Assembly (NCBI RefSeq): GCF_028583425.1
Contig: NC_072790.1
Coordinates: forward strand, 14,428,552-14,492,551
DNA length: 64,000 bases
Origin: Eublepharis macularius
Taxonomy: Eukaryota; Chordata; Lepidosauria; Squamata; Eublepharidae
Reading direction: 5' to 3'
The translations under genes and the position numbers were made by a program. The notes below the pieces were generated by a model. The model was not told where the DNA came from, did not search any database, and saw nothing but the letters and a program-made list of their open reading frames with translations. Below are positions 53,461 to 63,400 of this stretch, one piece after another; the stretch's first letter is position 1; each line of letters opens with the position of its first letter.

Positions 53461-55405
53461 CACAATTCTGGATAAATTGTGGCGGCGGCTGAGCTCCGCA
53501 GATGATTCCCCCCTCCCTCTTTGCACCCACAATTGATCCTGCCTTTAAAAAGGCGTGAGAAGAAATACCATATTTGCTGTGCGCACTCAGACCAATCAGA
53601 ATAGTCAAGAATATTATCTGGGATCATCCCTTTGGTTTGTGCAGTGGAGAAATGCCGTAACTGGCTGTAATGTTTTATTGGTGAACCTTTTAATTGCCCT
53701 TTGACCTGCCTTGAAAATGAATGAAATACTGCCCTCAAGTCATAGCTGACTTACAGCGCCCCTTGGTGGCATTTTCATGGCAAGAGACTAACAGAGGTGG
53801 CTTGCGTGCGCGCTCTGTTGGTGGAATGAAGATGTCACTTCTGGAAGTGACATCACGTGAAGTGTGTGGCGATGTCATTTCAGTAAGTGACATCGTTGCA
53901 TTGGCCGCGGGAGCTCTCCCACGCTCCGATTTGGCTGGTTTGGGGCCAAATCGGAGCTCAGGGATGCCCCCGCAACCAGCACGAGGGGTGGGAGTGCACG
54001 CATGGCACACGTTCCTGAGGTGCGTGCCAGTGGCGCGCATGCTTCAGGAGTTTGCCCCTTCCCGCCGATAGCTCAGCGATCAGTGGATAAGGGGGCAAAT
54101 CCCCAGGAGTTTGCCTGCCACCAGCAGGTACCTGGTAACCCTACAGATCAGGCTCTCCTGGGCTATCCAGCATTAACTCACCCCCCCCCCCAAATGGGGT
54201 TGTGGAGGAGAGATTATTGGCAAAGGCCTTGGTTGAAACGCCAGTTGTACCTTGTTTCCTTAACATCATCCCATGTATAACTTTTTATAAAACCCTACAT
54301 ACTTCCACTTCTAAATGTTTCTGAAGAAGGAAGTTTTGAGTCTGGAAAAACTCATAACCTGGAAATCTAGTTGGTCTCTTGCTCTTCTACTGCAGACCAA
54401 CACGGCTACCCACCGGAACCTATCTCCTTATACCCAGCTGAAAATAATGTATAATTTCTCTCCCACTGCAGACAATAGTGTCTGAGTCTATTGCCCTGAG
54501 TGGGCAATAGATTTAGCTGCAACTTCAAGGATCGTATTAAACATATTACTTATTCAGCCTCTTTTACACAGTCAGTTGCAGTGATGCCCAAAATGGCTCC
54601 TGCCGGGGAGTTTCCTAGCACCCGCTTGCTTCTTCTTCAAAGCACCTGTTCCCCACAGCAAGGAGCCAGTCCTGACTTTCATCAACTTCACTGGTGCTTC
54701 AGAAGACCCTCACTGCAGGGAGCTCCCATTCAGAAATTGCTGCCCCTATCATAGGAAAACTCCCCAATGTTTTGATTGCCAGACTATCTTGGCACAGGTC
54801 CTGCCTTGCAAGACAGCCATTTTGTGATTGTGCTCACTATCGTTCTCCAAATTCCAAAAGGGCCCATAGGCTCAACAAGTTGAGGAATCTCTAATCTATC
54901 AGCTGGCCTGTGTGGTTTCTGTGTATAGCGCAGTGCTTGTCTGACATCCTAATCTTATCAGTGGATGCTCTGGTTCCTTACCATGCACCCTTTCTCTTGC
55001 TCTTTTCTCTTCTCTTTACTTGTAACATGGGTTCCATCTCCTTTACCCCAGACACATCCTTGAAATGGACAATTGCAGTACTGTTCCTCAGCTCTGATCC
55101 ATCCGCTCCCAGCACCAGTATGGCTTTGCCCCCTTCATCAGTACTTGGTGCATAAACAGAGAACCCACTGCCATGCCTGTGACAGACTTCTTGTTAACAG
55201 TGTCAACCAGAACATTAGAAGTGAGGCTCTTAATGTATCAGCAGGGGTTTTTTTTCTTTTGATGGCCAGCTAGGTGCTGCTCATAGCCTCATTTATGACC
55301 TTCCTCCCAGCAAAATTAGCACTGGGATGTGTTACACATTCTATCAAGGGAAGCTAATCTTCTACCACCTAGAGTAGACAAGAGGGCTCCTCCGAGTCAG
55401 AAACA
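53461..55405. other. FBXO48 intron with old repeats
   Basis: Positions 53735-53810 are a minus-strand 5S-SINE tail. Positions 53820-54145 are a decayed palindromic element with GATGTCACTTC/GAAGTGACATC pairs, ending GGTAACCCTAC. Positions 54315-54415 are an old PLE-like repeat (CTGAAGAAGGAAGTTTTGAG through CAGACCAACACGGCTACC). No exon is seen. Confidence 0.5.
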
Positions 55406-56566
55406 ACCAATATAAAAGAAGAAACCTCAAAGGTCAAAAGGAATAAAAGAATTTTTAAATTTTTAAATGCATTTTTGAGTTGCAAAGTACTAAAGTGTCA
55501 ACATGCAATTTCTAGTAATTAATGCACATAAATATCAATAGATCATCCCATAAATATCCAATAAACATCCAAATATACAATTATGTACAAATACAATCAG
55601 GAGTCCAACTGGTAAAGTTCCATCCTATGACAATAATGCAAGTCATCCAGAGATGTACTCCGTGATGTAATTCTATTTGCTTGTTCCTTTATAGGTGTTC
55701 AAATGGAGTTTTCTTCAAAGGACAATACAGTCCAATGGTTATAGTAGATGGCTAAGTATGAGCTCAGGAGCCTGACGGGTACTGCCAACTTGTTATTCCG
55801 TTTTGGCAAATTCTTTATCAAAGGCTCTTAATTATACATACTGTAATTAAATTGTGGTGACATAACGTTATAACAAAACAAACAAAATATTAAATCACCA
55901 AAAACATGTTGTCATTTCCTGACATCAATAATAAAATTACAGTCACTCCAAACTATTAAAAGCTCTGAAATGTACAAATTGTGAAAAACGTATAATGAAT
56001 TATAAATATTAAATCACCATAGGCTTATCATAATTTCTTATCATGAATGAACTTACAATCACTCCAACACCAATATTTCCATCTCCAGGAAGGAATCCAA
56101 CAGACCATTGCCCTAAGGTGTTACTTCCCATTACAGCTTTTAACTCATTTTCTGCAGCCCCAAAGTTCAAATTTAAAGGTACAGTGTCACATTATAGGTA
56201 ACCTTCATTTGTTTAAACCATGAGGGGTCAAAGTCCCAAGTTTGAATATCCATTCAGATTCCTTTTGCAATAGTCTCTGCTGTACATCAAGGCTCAAAGA
56301 AGGTTTGATCACTAAGAACAGACACTTTGAAATCTTTTCCCCCATGATTGTTTTCTATAAAGTGAGTCACCAAAGGGGCATCTCTAATTTTGTTTTTAAT
56401 CCTAGATATGTGTTCTTGTATTCTAATCTTTAAAGACCGTGTTGTACTTCCTCTATACAATTTCTTGCAGGCACACTGAGTAACATAAACAGCATTGGCT
56501 GTTTTGCAGTTGGAGAATTCTTAAAGGATTCTCAATCTCAGTAAGTTTTACTGACAGGCCGCAGCT

Positions 56567-56765
56567 GATAGAAAAGAGTCCAGTAGCACCTTTAAGACTA
56601 ACCAACTTTACTGTAGCATAAGCTTTCGAGAATCACAGTTCTCTTCGTCAGATGCACCTGACGAAGAGAACTGTGATTCTCGAAAGCTTATGCTACAGTA
56701 AAGTTGGTTAGTCTTAAAGGTGCTACTGGACTCTTTTCTATTTTGCTACTACAGACTGGCTAACT
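56567..56765. mobile_element. Fold-back PLE-like short element inside the PLE
   Basis: The arms GAAAAGAGTCCAGTAGCACC and GGTGCTACTGGACTCTTTTC are a near-perfect palindrome of about 85 bp per arm with almost no spacer. Both arms have the hammerhead-like core (56616-56651 minus, 56658-56693 plus). The end GCTACTACAGACTGGCTAAC is typical of the family. Confidence 0.75.
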
Positions 56766-56969
56766 CCTCTGGATCTAACACCACAGATGGTACAACTTCT
56801 ACAAGGAAAATGTCCCTCAGGTCATGCTATTGATGGTTGACAGTCCTTGAACTCAGAACGCACAAGTATATCCTTCAAACTTCTGGTTTTCCGGTAGCCT
56901 ATCAGTGGTCTTTCTTTGCATCCCTCTATGTCTCCTAAAATGTGCCAATGTTTATAAATGACCTTGGCG

Positions 56970-57072
56970 ATTCTCATAGAAAGGGGAGTATACTCTAATG
57001 CCCATTTTATTTTGCCCATAAAAAATAAAAAATAAAATGGGCATTAGAGTATACTCCCCTTTCTATGAGAAT
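56970..57072. repeat. Perfect 44-bp inverted repeat
   Basis: The arms are 56970-57013 and 57029-57072, with a 15-bp A/T-rich spacer. They begin ATTCTCATAGAAAGGGGAGT and end with its reverse complement. It lies within the PLE body. Confidence 0.95.
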
Positions 57073-57931
57073 AAACTCTCTCTGGGTGTCTGTTCTGCCT
57101 TCCTCCTTGCTCTACTTATGACTCCATCTGAGTAACTTCTATGCTGAAAGGACTTATTCAGAAGATTCTCTTAAAGTCATTCTCCCAACTGGAGTTTCTC
57201 TTTAACCTGAGATATTGTCCCTTTGTGATGTTGTTCCTTAAATATCCTGGATGAAATGATGTGTAGTGTAAATAGGAACACTTATCTGTTGGTTTTTTAA
57301 AAGAGCACACACCCAGGTCCCCATTGCCTTCCTTGAAAACCACAACGTCCAAAAAGTTTAAGCAATTCGCGTTTCCTGCCCTGCTAAACTGAATATTTTC
57401 ATCTAGGTTACTGAGCCAAATTTGTAAAGTCCCCAGCATGTGCAGATGTTTTTAGTACAGTAAAGACATCATCAACAAATCTGACATAAAGGCATAAATC
57501 ATCATAAAATGGGTTCTTCTCTTTATCCAAAATGAAACTAGTCTCAATATTAGACATATACAGATTAGCAATTGATGGGGCAGCAGTACACCCCATCGCC
57601 ACCCCCTTAACTTGAAAATAAAATTGATCTCTAAATTTAAAATAGTTTTTTTCAAGTATTATATCCAATTAGTCTCTCTGGAAGACTTGCATTATTGTCA
57701 TAGGATGGAACTTTACCGGTTGGACTCCTGATTGTATTTGTACATAATTGTATATTTGGATATTTATTGGCTATTAATGGGATGATCTATTGATATTTAT
57801 GTGTATTAATTATTAGAAATTGCATGTTGACACTTTAGTACTTTGCAACTCAAAAATACATTTAAAAATTTAAAAATTCTTAATATCAATTTATTCCTTT
57901 TGACCTTTGCGGTTTCTTCTTTAATATTGGT

Positions 57932-59095
57932 AGTCTTCTGTCACCAGCAGGAGGGTTAAAAGCCGGGAGATTCCAAATCATGCCAGATTCTGCCCATAAC
58001 CCACCACATTTCAAGATTCAACTCAGATTCTGGCTTTGCCTAGGCCCTGGCCTGCCGAATCTTTCTGTTCTTCTGCCGATTCACCACTTTTTGTGATTGG
58101 CTCTCCCCTTGACATTCTTCTTAGGGAGTAATTTTTAAATAAGTATATTTTTATTTATTTATACCTTACTTTTCTTCTCAATGGCATCAAAAGCAGTTTC
58201 CAACATCTTTCCCCCTTCCTTCACTTGATCCTCAGACCAAAAACCTTGCGAGGTAGATTAGGCTATGAGAGAGAGGGGCAGGCCCGTGCTGAAAGAGAGG
58301 GTAGGGCCCAAGCATGTGCCCAGTGGATACTGAAGATCTGAACAGTTCTCCCAGAGCCTAGCCCAACCCTCTATCCATTACACTATGCTAGGGTTGTCAG
58401 GTCCTCCAGAGGTAAAAGCAGTGGATCGGGGGATTGTGGAAGCAAGTAGCGGGGTTGTGGGGGCAATACTAAATTGGGGGGCAATTTTTAAAAATTGGTC
58501 CGCAATTTAGTATTTGGGTTCAATTGGACCCCTGGTGCGACCTGTTTCTTCCACATCGCACCAGGAATGATGTTGCCCCACCACCACTGTGCTCCCTCCC
58601 CCCACCAGCCTGGTGAGAGGTGATGGGGGGCAGATCTCCCACCAGCAGACTGGCAAGTCTACACCATGCTGGATATCTATTTGTCTACTCATCTATCTAT
58701 TCATGTGGTATCAGATTGGCCAGGTCATCCATCTTGAAACCGGGAGGCTCAGGGCTCCTGGCATGGGGCCACCACTTTTCTTCTTTTGCACACGTGCTCC
58801 ATGGGCCCCTGAGGATGTCACTTCCAGTTTTAACAGGGCCACAGCAGGGCCAATTCTTTAGGAATCATCTAAAAAACATGGCCTAAACATAATGAAAATG
58901 CTTATGTTTGGGGCCGATTCCTAAAGAATCAGCCCCATTAAAACTGCAAGTAACATCATCAGGAGCCCATGGAACACACACGTGCTATTTAGTCGCATGC
59001 TCCATCCTGCCTCCCCATACCTCTCTCCTCTCTCTCCTCCCTGCCAGCCAACTGAGCAGTGGCAGCAGGCAGCCGCTGGGGGCCGGGATCCCTAT
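57932..59095. other. FBXO48 intron with a palindromic unclassified element
   Basis: From 58388 (CTAGGGTTGTCAGGTCC) onward lies an element of the family also seen at 62090-63075. Positions 58785-58985 form a hairpin of about 200 bp: CACGTGCTCCATGGGCCCCT and GGAGCCCATGGAACACACAC are opposing arms around ATTCCTAAAGAATC-type sequence. No exon is seen. Confidence 0.45.
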
Positions 59096-59512
59096 GTGGT
59101 ATAGGAGTTAACATGCTGGACTAGGGCCGAGACCCAGGTTTGAATCCCTCTTCTGCCCTTTCAGCCTAACGTACTTCACAGTGTTGCTGTTGTGAAGATA
59201 AGATGGAGGAGGAGAGGAGAACGAGGTAAGCTGCTTTGGAACAAGAGTTTTTAAAAGTTTAAATCGCCCTCAGCGAAAATGGTCACATGGCCGGTGTCCC
59301 CGCCCCCTGATCTCCAGACAGAGGGGAGTTTAGATTGCCCTCCGCACCGGGCAGTGTGGAGGACGATCTAAACTCCCCTCTGTCTGGAGATCAGGGGGCG
59401 GGGACACCGGCCATGTGACCATTTTCAAGAGGTGCCAGAACTCCGTTCCACTGCATTCCAACTGAAAAAAAGCCCTGGGTATAAATGAAGTAGAACAATA
59501 AAATACATACAT
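59096..59512 (+). mobile_element. tRNA-derived SINE split by a hAT MITE (copy 4)
   Basis: SINE sequence (GTATAGGAGTTAACATGCTG, GTTTGAATCCCTCTTC) runs to about 59245 and resumes at 59478 with GGTATAAATGAAGTAGAAC. Between them is a MITE in minus orientation with GGTCACATGGCCGGTGTCCC, an internal palindrome and the terminal GAAAAAAAGCCCTG. Its other end is incomplete. Confidence 0.7.
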
Positions 59513-59666
59513 ACAATCTATCTGTTGTGATTACATAATTATAGCTTTATTTACTTCAGCAACTAATACAAGCACCATTAACGCTTCTCCAACCAGTGTT
59601 TCAAAGAGGTCAGTACTGATTTCATTTCTATTCACTCAACTTTCTACATCAATGTCACTTTTTTAG

Positions 59667-60003
59667 AAAGAGCGAGATCTAAACTATGCCCAAAGGCTCT
59701 AAGCAGACAACTCCCCAACAAAATACTCACCCTGTTGCTGCCTGCAAGAAGTTCTCCGTCCCGTCCGAGGAGAACCAAAAAACAAGTCCAAAGGATTTTG
59801 TGCAGCTTCTCCCGTTAGAAATCAGCATGAAGATTTTTAGCCAGCTTGACATTCAGAGCTTGTGCCATGCTGCCATGACCTGCAAAAGCTGGAACCACAC
59901 CCTGGAGGCCTGTGATAATTTGTGGAAACATCACTGTCTAACTGTAAGGTCCGTCTGTCAGCGAGAGATTGACGGGGACAGAGGCAACGGGTATTCGTGG
60001 AAG
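59667..60003 (+). CDS. FBXO48: F-box only protein 48, main coding exon (codons 1-106)
   Basis: The exon opens after acceptor TTTTTTAG; ATG is at 59686. F-box proteins bind SKP1 and choose substrates for SCF ubiquitin ligases. The F-box spans residues 38-82: FVQLLPLEISMKIFSQLDIQ, SLCHAAMTCKSWNHTLEACD and NLWKHHC. Human FBXO48 reads LLPAEITFKIFSQLDIRSLC and LWKPHCMTVRAVCRREIDDD. The exon ends GYSWK at donor AAG|GTACGT (60003), the same place as human (GYSWR). The last coding exon (about 50 residues) is not found before 64000, so the gene is partial. If the donor is ignored the frame reads on to 60114 for 36 residues unlike the human end. Confidence 0.92.
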
Positions 60004-60089
60004 GTACGTTTAGAACAGACTGGTCATCACGGCACTAGCAGCGTGATCCTCAGGAGGGCTTCACCCTTCCAAGCCATTGGACTCCCAAC

Positions 60090-60334
60090 AGGCTTAGAGC
60101 AGAACCACAAGTGACAAAAGACACAGATTGGATACTTGTCTGCTTCCCTCAAGTTTTGATGGGAAATGTAGGCAGCTTGGCGGAATGTTGGACAAGTGAC
60201 AGTTGAAAAGTCCATTGGACAGCAGTCGGAGAGCCAAGCTGCGAGACCAGGACGCCTACATTTCCCATCAAAACTTGAGGGAAGCTGACAAGTGTCCAAC
60301 CTGTGCCTTTTGTCACTTGTGGTTCTGCTCTTAG
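60090..60334. mobile_element. Fold-back MITE with 82-bp arms
   Basis: CTTAGAGCAGAACCACAAGT (from 60090) and ACTTGTGGTTCTGCTCTTAG (to 60333) are outer ends. The inner ends are GATGGGAAATGTAGGC and GCCTACATTTCCCATC. The spacer is about 80 bp. It starts 87 bp past the FBXO48 exon donor. Confidence 0.8.
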
Positions 60335-60737
60335 AAGAGTGTAACTCTGCTCAGAACAATCAAGACTGTTTGCCACAATTCTTATTAGGTAGCTTCAGGC
60401 ATCTCCAGTACAGTTCCTGTAAAGCTCAGTCTGAGGAACATGGTAACAAGGAATGTGGTGGTAGGGAGGGAATCTGTCACAAAGAAGCGTTGTGTCTCCA
60501 TCCTCTCCCTGCGAAATACCCCTCTCCCCACATCCACATGCCCCATTATCTTGGCAAATACGGGATCAAGATCATGTGTTTATCAAGACAAAGCTGAGTT
60601 GGTTCCCCATCTGGATTCACTTCTACTGTCAAAGCCCAGATGAAGGAAACGATGGACAAATTAGCTTGGGTGGGGGTCTTCGCAAGGGAGAATCAACAGG
60701 CAAGAGAAGGAGTACTACACTGCTGCCTCCCACCAAG

Positions 60738-61030
60738 GCTGTTTCCACACTTCTTTAAAGGGACGGCCCACTCACCGAACGCTGGTGGCTTTCCCCCTTG
60801 ATTCCAGATGTCTCTGTTTTCAAAACCATTGCAGGCTGTTTCACTTCCGTTTTTTCAGCGCCTTTTCTAGGAACATGGGAAAGTGTGGTCCCAGAAAAGG
60901 CGACGAAAAAACAGAAGCCAAACAGCCTGCAGCCATTTTGAAAATGGAGACATCTAGAGTCAAGGGGGAAAGCCGCCAACATTCAGTGAGTGGGTCATCC
61001 CTTTAAGGATGTGTGAAAAGGGCCGAATTC
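60738..61030. mobile_element. Fold-back MITE with arms over 130 bp
   Basis: GCTGTTTCCACACTTCTTTA on the left is mirrored by TAAGGATGTGTGAAAAGGGC on the right. Inner parts CAGATGTCTCTGTTTTCAAA and TTGAAAATGGAGACATCTAG also pair. Terminal repeats starting near GGCTGTTTCCACAC suggest a hAT MITE; a clean 8-bp duplication was not found. Confidence 0.7.
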
Positions 61031-62089
61031 TCTTCTATTGGTGTGGGTGTTATAATGAGGGGAAAATGGTATTCCTTCAGTGTGTAGCTTAGCCCAAACT
61101 ATGTTGAGGGGAAGTATTTTTTTAGCCACTAGTTTGTAAGACTGAACCATCTAGCTCAGTTTTAAATATATGTAAAAATGCCCAAGTATGTCACATGCTT
61201 AATGAAAATTTGACAGATTAAAAAAAAAATCTGTTGGAAGGGGGCAATTTTGGAGCAGAAAAGTACTGGTGGGGGAAAGATTAAGATCCCCTCCCCTTCT
61301 CACTTACCGCTAATTCTCTCCTCTAAATCACCTTCTCCCAAAGCAGATTCCCCCCTGCCCCACAAAAAGCGCTGTCAAAATTTTAAATAATGTTTAGTCA
61401 AACTTTTAGCCGCAATGAAAATGTCAAAGTTTCTTTGCTTCACTAGAGGGCAGTAGAACATCTACTCTACATCTGAAGTCCATTGTAAACTTGAAATACC
61501 TTTTTCTGGAGCACAACATTCTCTTCCATTTTAGGGTGTTTTCTTCAGTTGGTCTATAATGCCAATGCAAAACCTATATGGGCTAGAATATATATAATTG
61601 ATATATTTTTTGTCTTCTATAGTATATTCATGACATATTCACACAATTACCAGCAGTGTGGGTAATTTTCCCTTTTTTATTTTATCATACACAAACCCCT
61701 GTATAAAACATGGAATAAACTAAACATATACATTTAAACATAAACTAAAATCATTCAAATCATATAGTCCACATATCTATATAGAACTTGCCTTATATAT
61801 TCTTGATTTTTCACTTCCGTTTAGATACCTCTGTTCTGTCTGTACTGTCTGTCTTCATGGCGGTTTTGTTACAAACATGTATTACAAACATACATTGCCA
61901 ATCTCTTCCCTTTATATTCTAATTTGAGCTTAAATTTATTCTTACTTATTCCTTTTTTTTAAAAAAAATTATTTTAAAAGAAAAAGAGAACAGAAAGTGC
62001 ATAAAAAGCTTAAATAACATATAGTATAGTGAAAGAAAAACAGACAAGATATGTAACAGTACAGCTAAATTAGAAAATATTACTCTTTG
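61031..62089. other. AT-rich FBXO48 intron, unassigned
   Basis: Low-complexity T and A runs lie at about 61600-62080, resembling an eroded LINE 3' UTR on the minus strand. No exon is seen. Confidence 0.4.
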
Positions 62090-63075
62090 GGCAGCCCAGT
62101 CCTAAAGCCTGGCCCAGTGCCCGCAACCACATGTCGACATATAAGTGGTGCTGCTCGGCCCCTCCCTATGGACTTTTGCAGGAGAGCCACGCCGGCGCCT
62201 GAGCTTGGTAAGGTGAGGCATGGCTGCTGCCAAGACCACCTGCCCACCATTCCCGACAACCCCACCCACACCAGCCAATGGCTGCACTGCTCCGCTGACA
62301 GGTCTGTGAGGGGCAAGCAGCAGTGCAGCCAATGGGGAGGCCACAATCCCCACTACCCAACAACACCCCCCCCGGTCAGGGAGCAGGCATCCCTGCTTGG
62401 GGAGGCAGAAGGGCTGCCAGACCCCCGGTCGGGGCAGGGAATCCCCCGCCCCCACCCTCCCACCCCTGCCCCCACCTACCTGGCCAGCGGGGGGGCTCTC
62501 ACACCTTCAATGCGTGCCCCCCTGCGGGGCTGCGCACCCCCGCGCACAGCAGCCGCCAGGATCAGGCCTGTTTTGGCCTGGATCTGGGCCCCTGTGGAGC
62601 GCAGGAGCATTCCTGCGCTCCACAAGGGCCCACAATGGACCCGATCCGCACCAAAACGGGCCCAATCCATGCCAAAAGGGGCACGGATCGGGCCCATTTT
62701 GGCGCGGATCGGGCCCGTTGTGGGCCACTGCGGAGTGCAGGAATGCTTCCATGCTCCACAGGGGCCTAAAACGGGCCCGATCCGTGCCAAAACAGACCCG
62801 ATCCATGCCAAAATGGGCTCGGATTGGGCCCATTTTGGCGTAGATTGGGCCCGTTGTGGGCCCCTGCAGAGCGCAGGAACGCTCCTGCGCTCCACAGGGG
62901 CCCACAACAGGCTCAATCCACACCCAAACGGGCTGCGTGGTGACGTCACTAAGTGACGTCATCGCGCCTGCAGAAGTGCGCGTGTGTGCGCTCTGCGTGC
63001 ACACACACCCCTCTCAGGTAAGAGCCAGGCCCCAATCTCCCACTGGGAGATCGAGGGGGCCTGGCAACCCTAGGA
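62090..63075. repeat. GC-rich element with palindromic tandem repeat and twin CRE sites
   Basis: Units of about 135 bp, each centred on a palindrome such as GAGCGCAGGAACGCTCCTGC, lie near 62597, 62732 and 62868 and are linked by GGGCCCGATCCG-type blocks in both orientations. TGACGTCA occurs at 62941-62948 and 62954-62961. The right end is GCCTGGCAACCCTAGG. Long reading frames (up to 289 codons) here are compositional. Confidence 0.7.
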
Positions 63076-63120
63076 AGCAGAGATAACACTGAAGGTGAAG
63101 ACAGGGCACTCACCCTCTTG

Positions 63121-63400
63121 CCAGCTTGGTGTAGTGGTTAAGAGCGCAGGACTCTAATCTGGAGAACCAGGTTTCATTCCTCACTCCTCCACCTGAGGCC
63201 AGCTGGGTGACCTTGGGTCAGTCACAACTTCTAGGAGCTCTCTCAGCTCCACCCACCTCACAGGGTGCTTTGTTGTGGGGATAATGATGACATACTTTGT
63301 AAACCGCTCTGAGTGGGTGTTGTCATCCTGAAGGGAGGCATATAAATCAAATGTTATTATTGTTATTGTTATTATTATTGTTGTTATTGCCTGTTCAACC
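63121..63400 (+). mobile_element. tRNA-derived SINE (Sauria type), full length
   Basis: AGCTTGGTGTAGTGGTTAAG and GGTTTCATTCCTCACTCC are boxes A and B. GACCTTGGGTCAGTCACAAC and GGGGATAATGATGACATACT follow, with an ATTATTGTTATT tail. Confidence 0.85.

Larger units (their letters stand above)
55406..57931 (-). mobile_element. Penelope-like element with terminal inverted repeats
   Basis: Arms of about 250 bp (55406-55654 and 57674-57931) are inverted copies. Between them, on the minus strand, is a reverse-transcriptase core with FQVKGVAMGCTAAPSIANLY and YVRFVDDVF (57668-57408), then FLDVVVFKEGNGDLG and YLHYTSFHPGYLRNNI. A GIY-YIG-type endonuclease domain follows (VYVTQCACKKLYRGSTTRSL, about 56490-56330). 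RT plus GIY-YIG is diagnostic of Penelope-like retroelements, which also carry terminal repeats in either orientation. The front of the RT is missing, coding is interrupted, and a fold-back element is inserted at 56567-56765. Confidence 0.85.

Noticed and set aside
60004-60114. Extension of FBXO48 to a 142-residue protein
   Set aside because: The strong donor at 60003 coincides with the human exon boundary, and the extension does not resemble the human C-terminus. It is kept only as a possible read-through form.
62087-62956. Open frame of 289 codons and several overlapping frames on both strands
   Set aside because: They run through the GC-rich palindromic tandem repeat, are open in many frames at once and have no domain. 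This is compositional.
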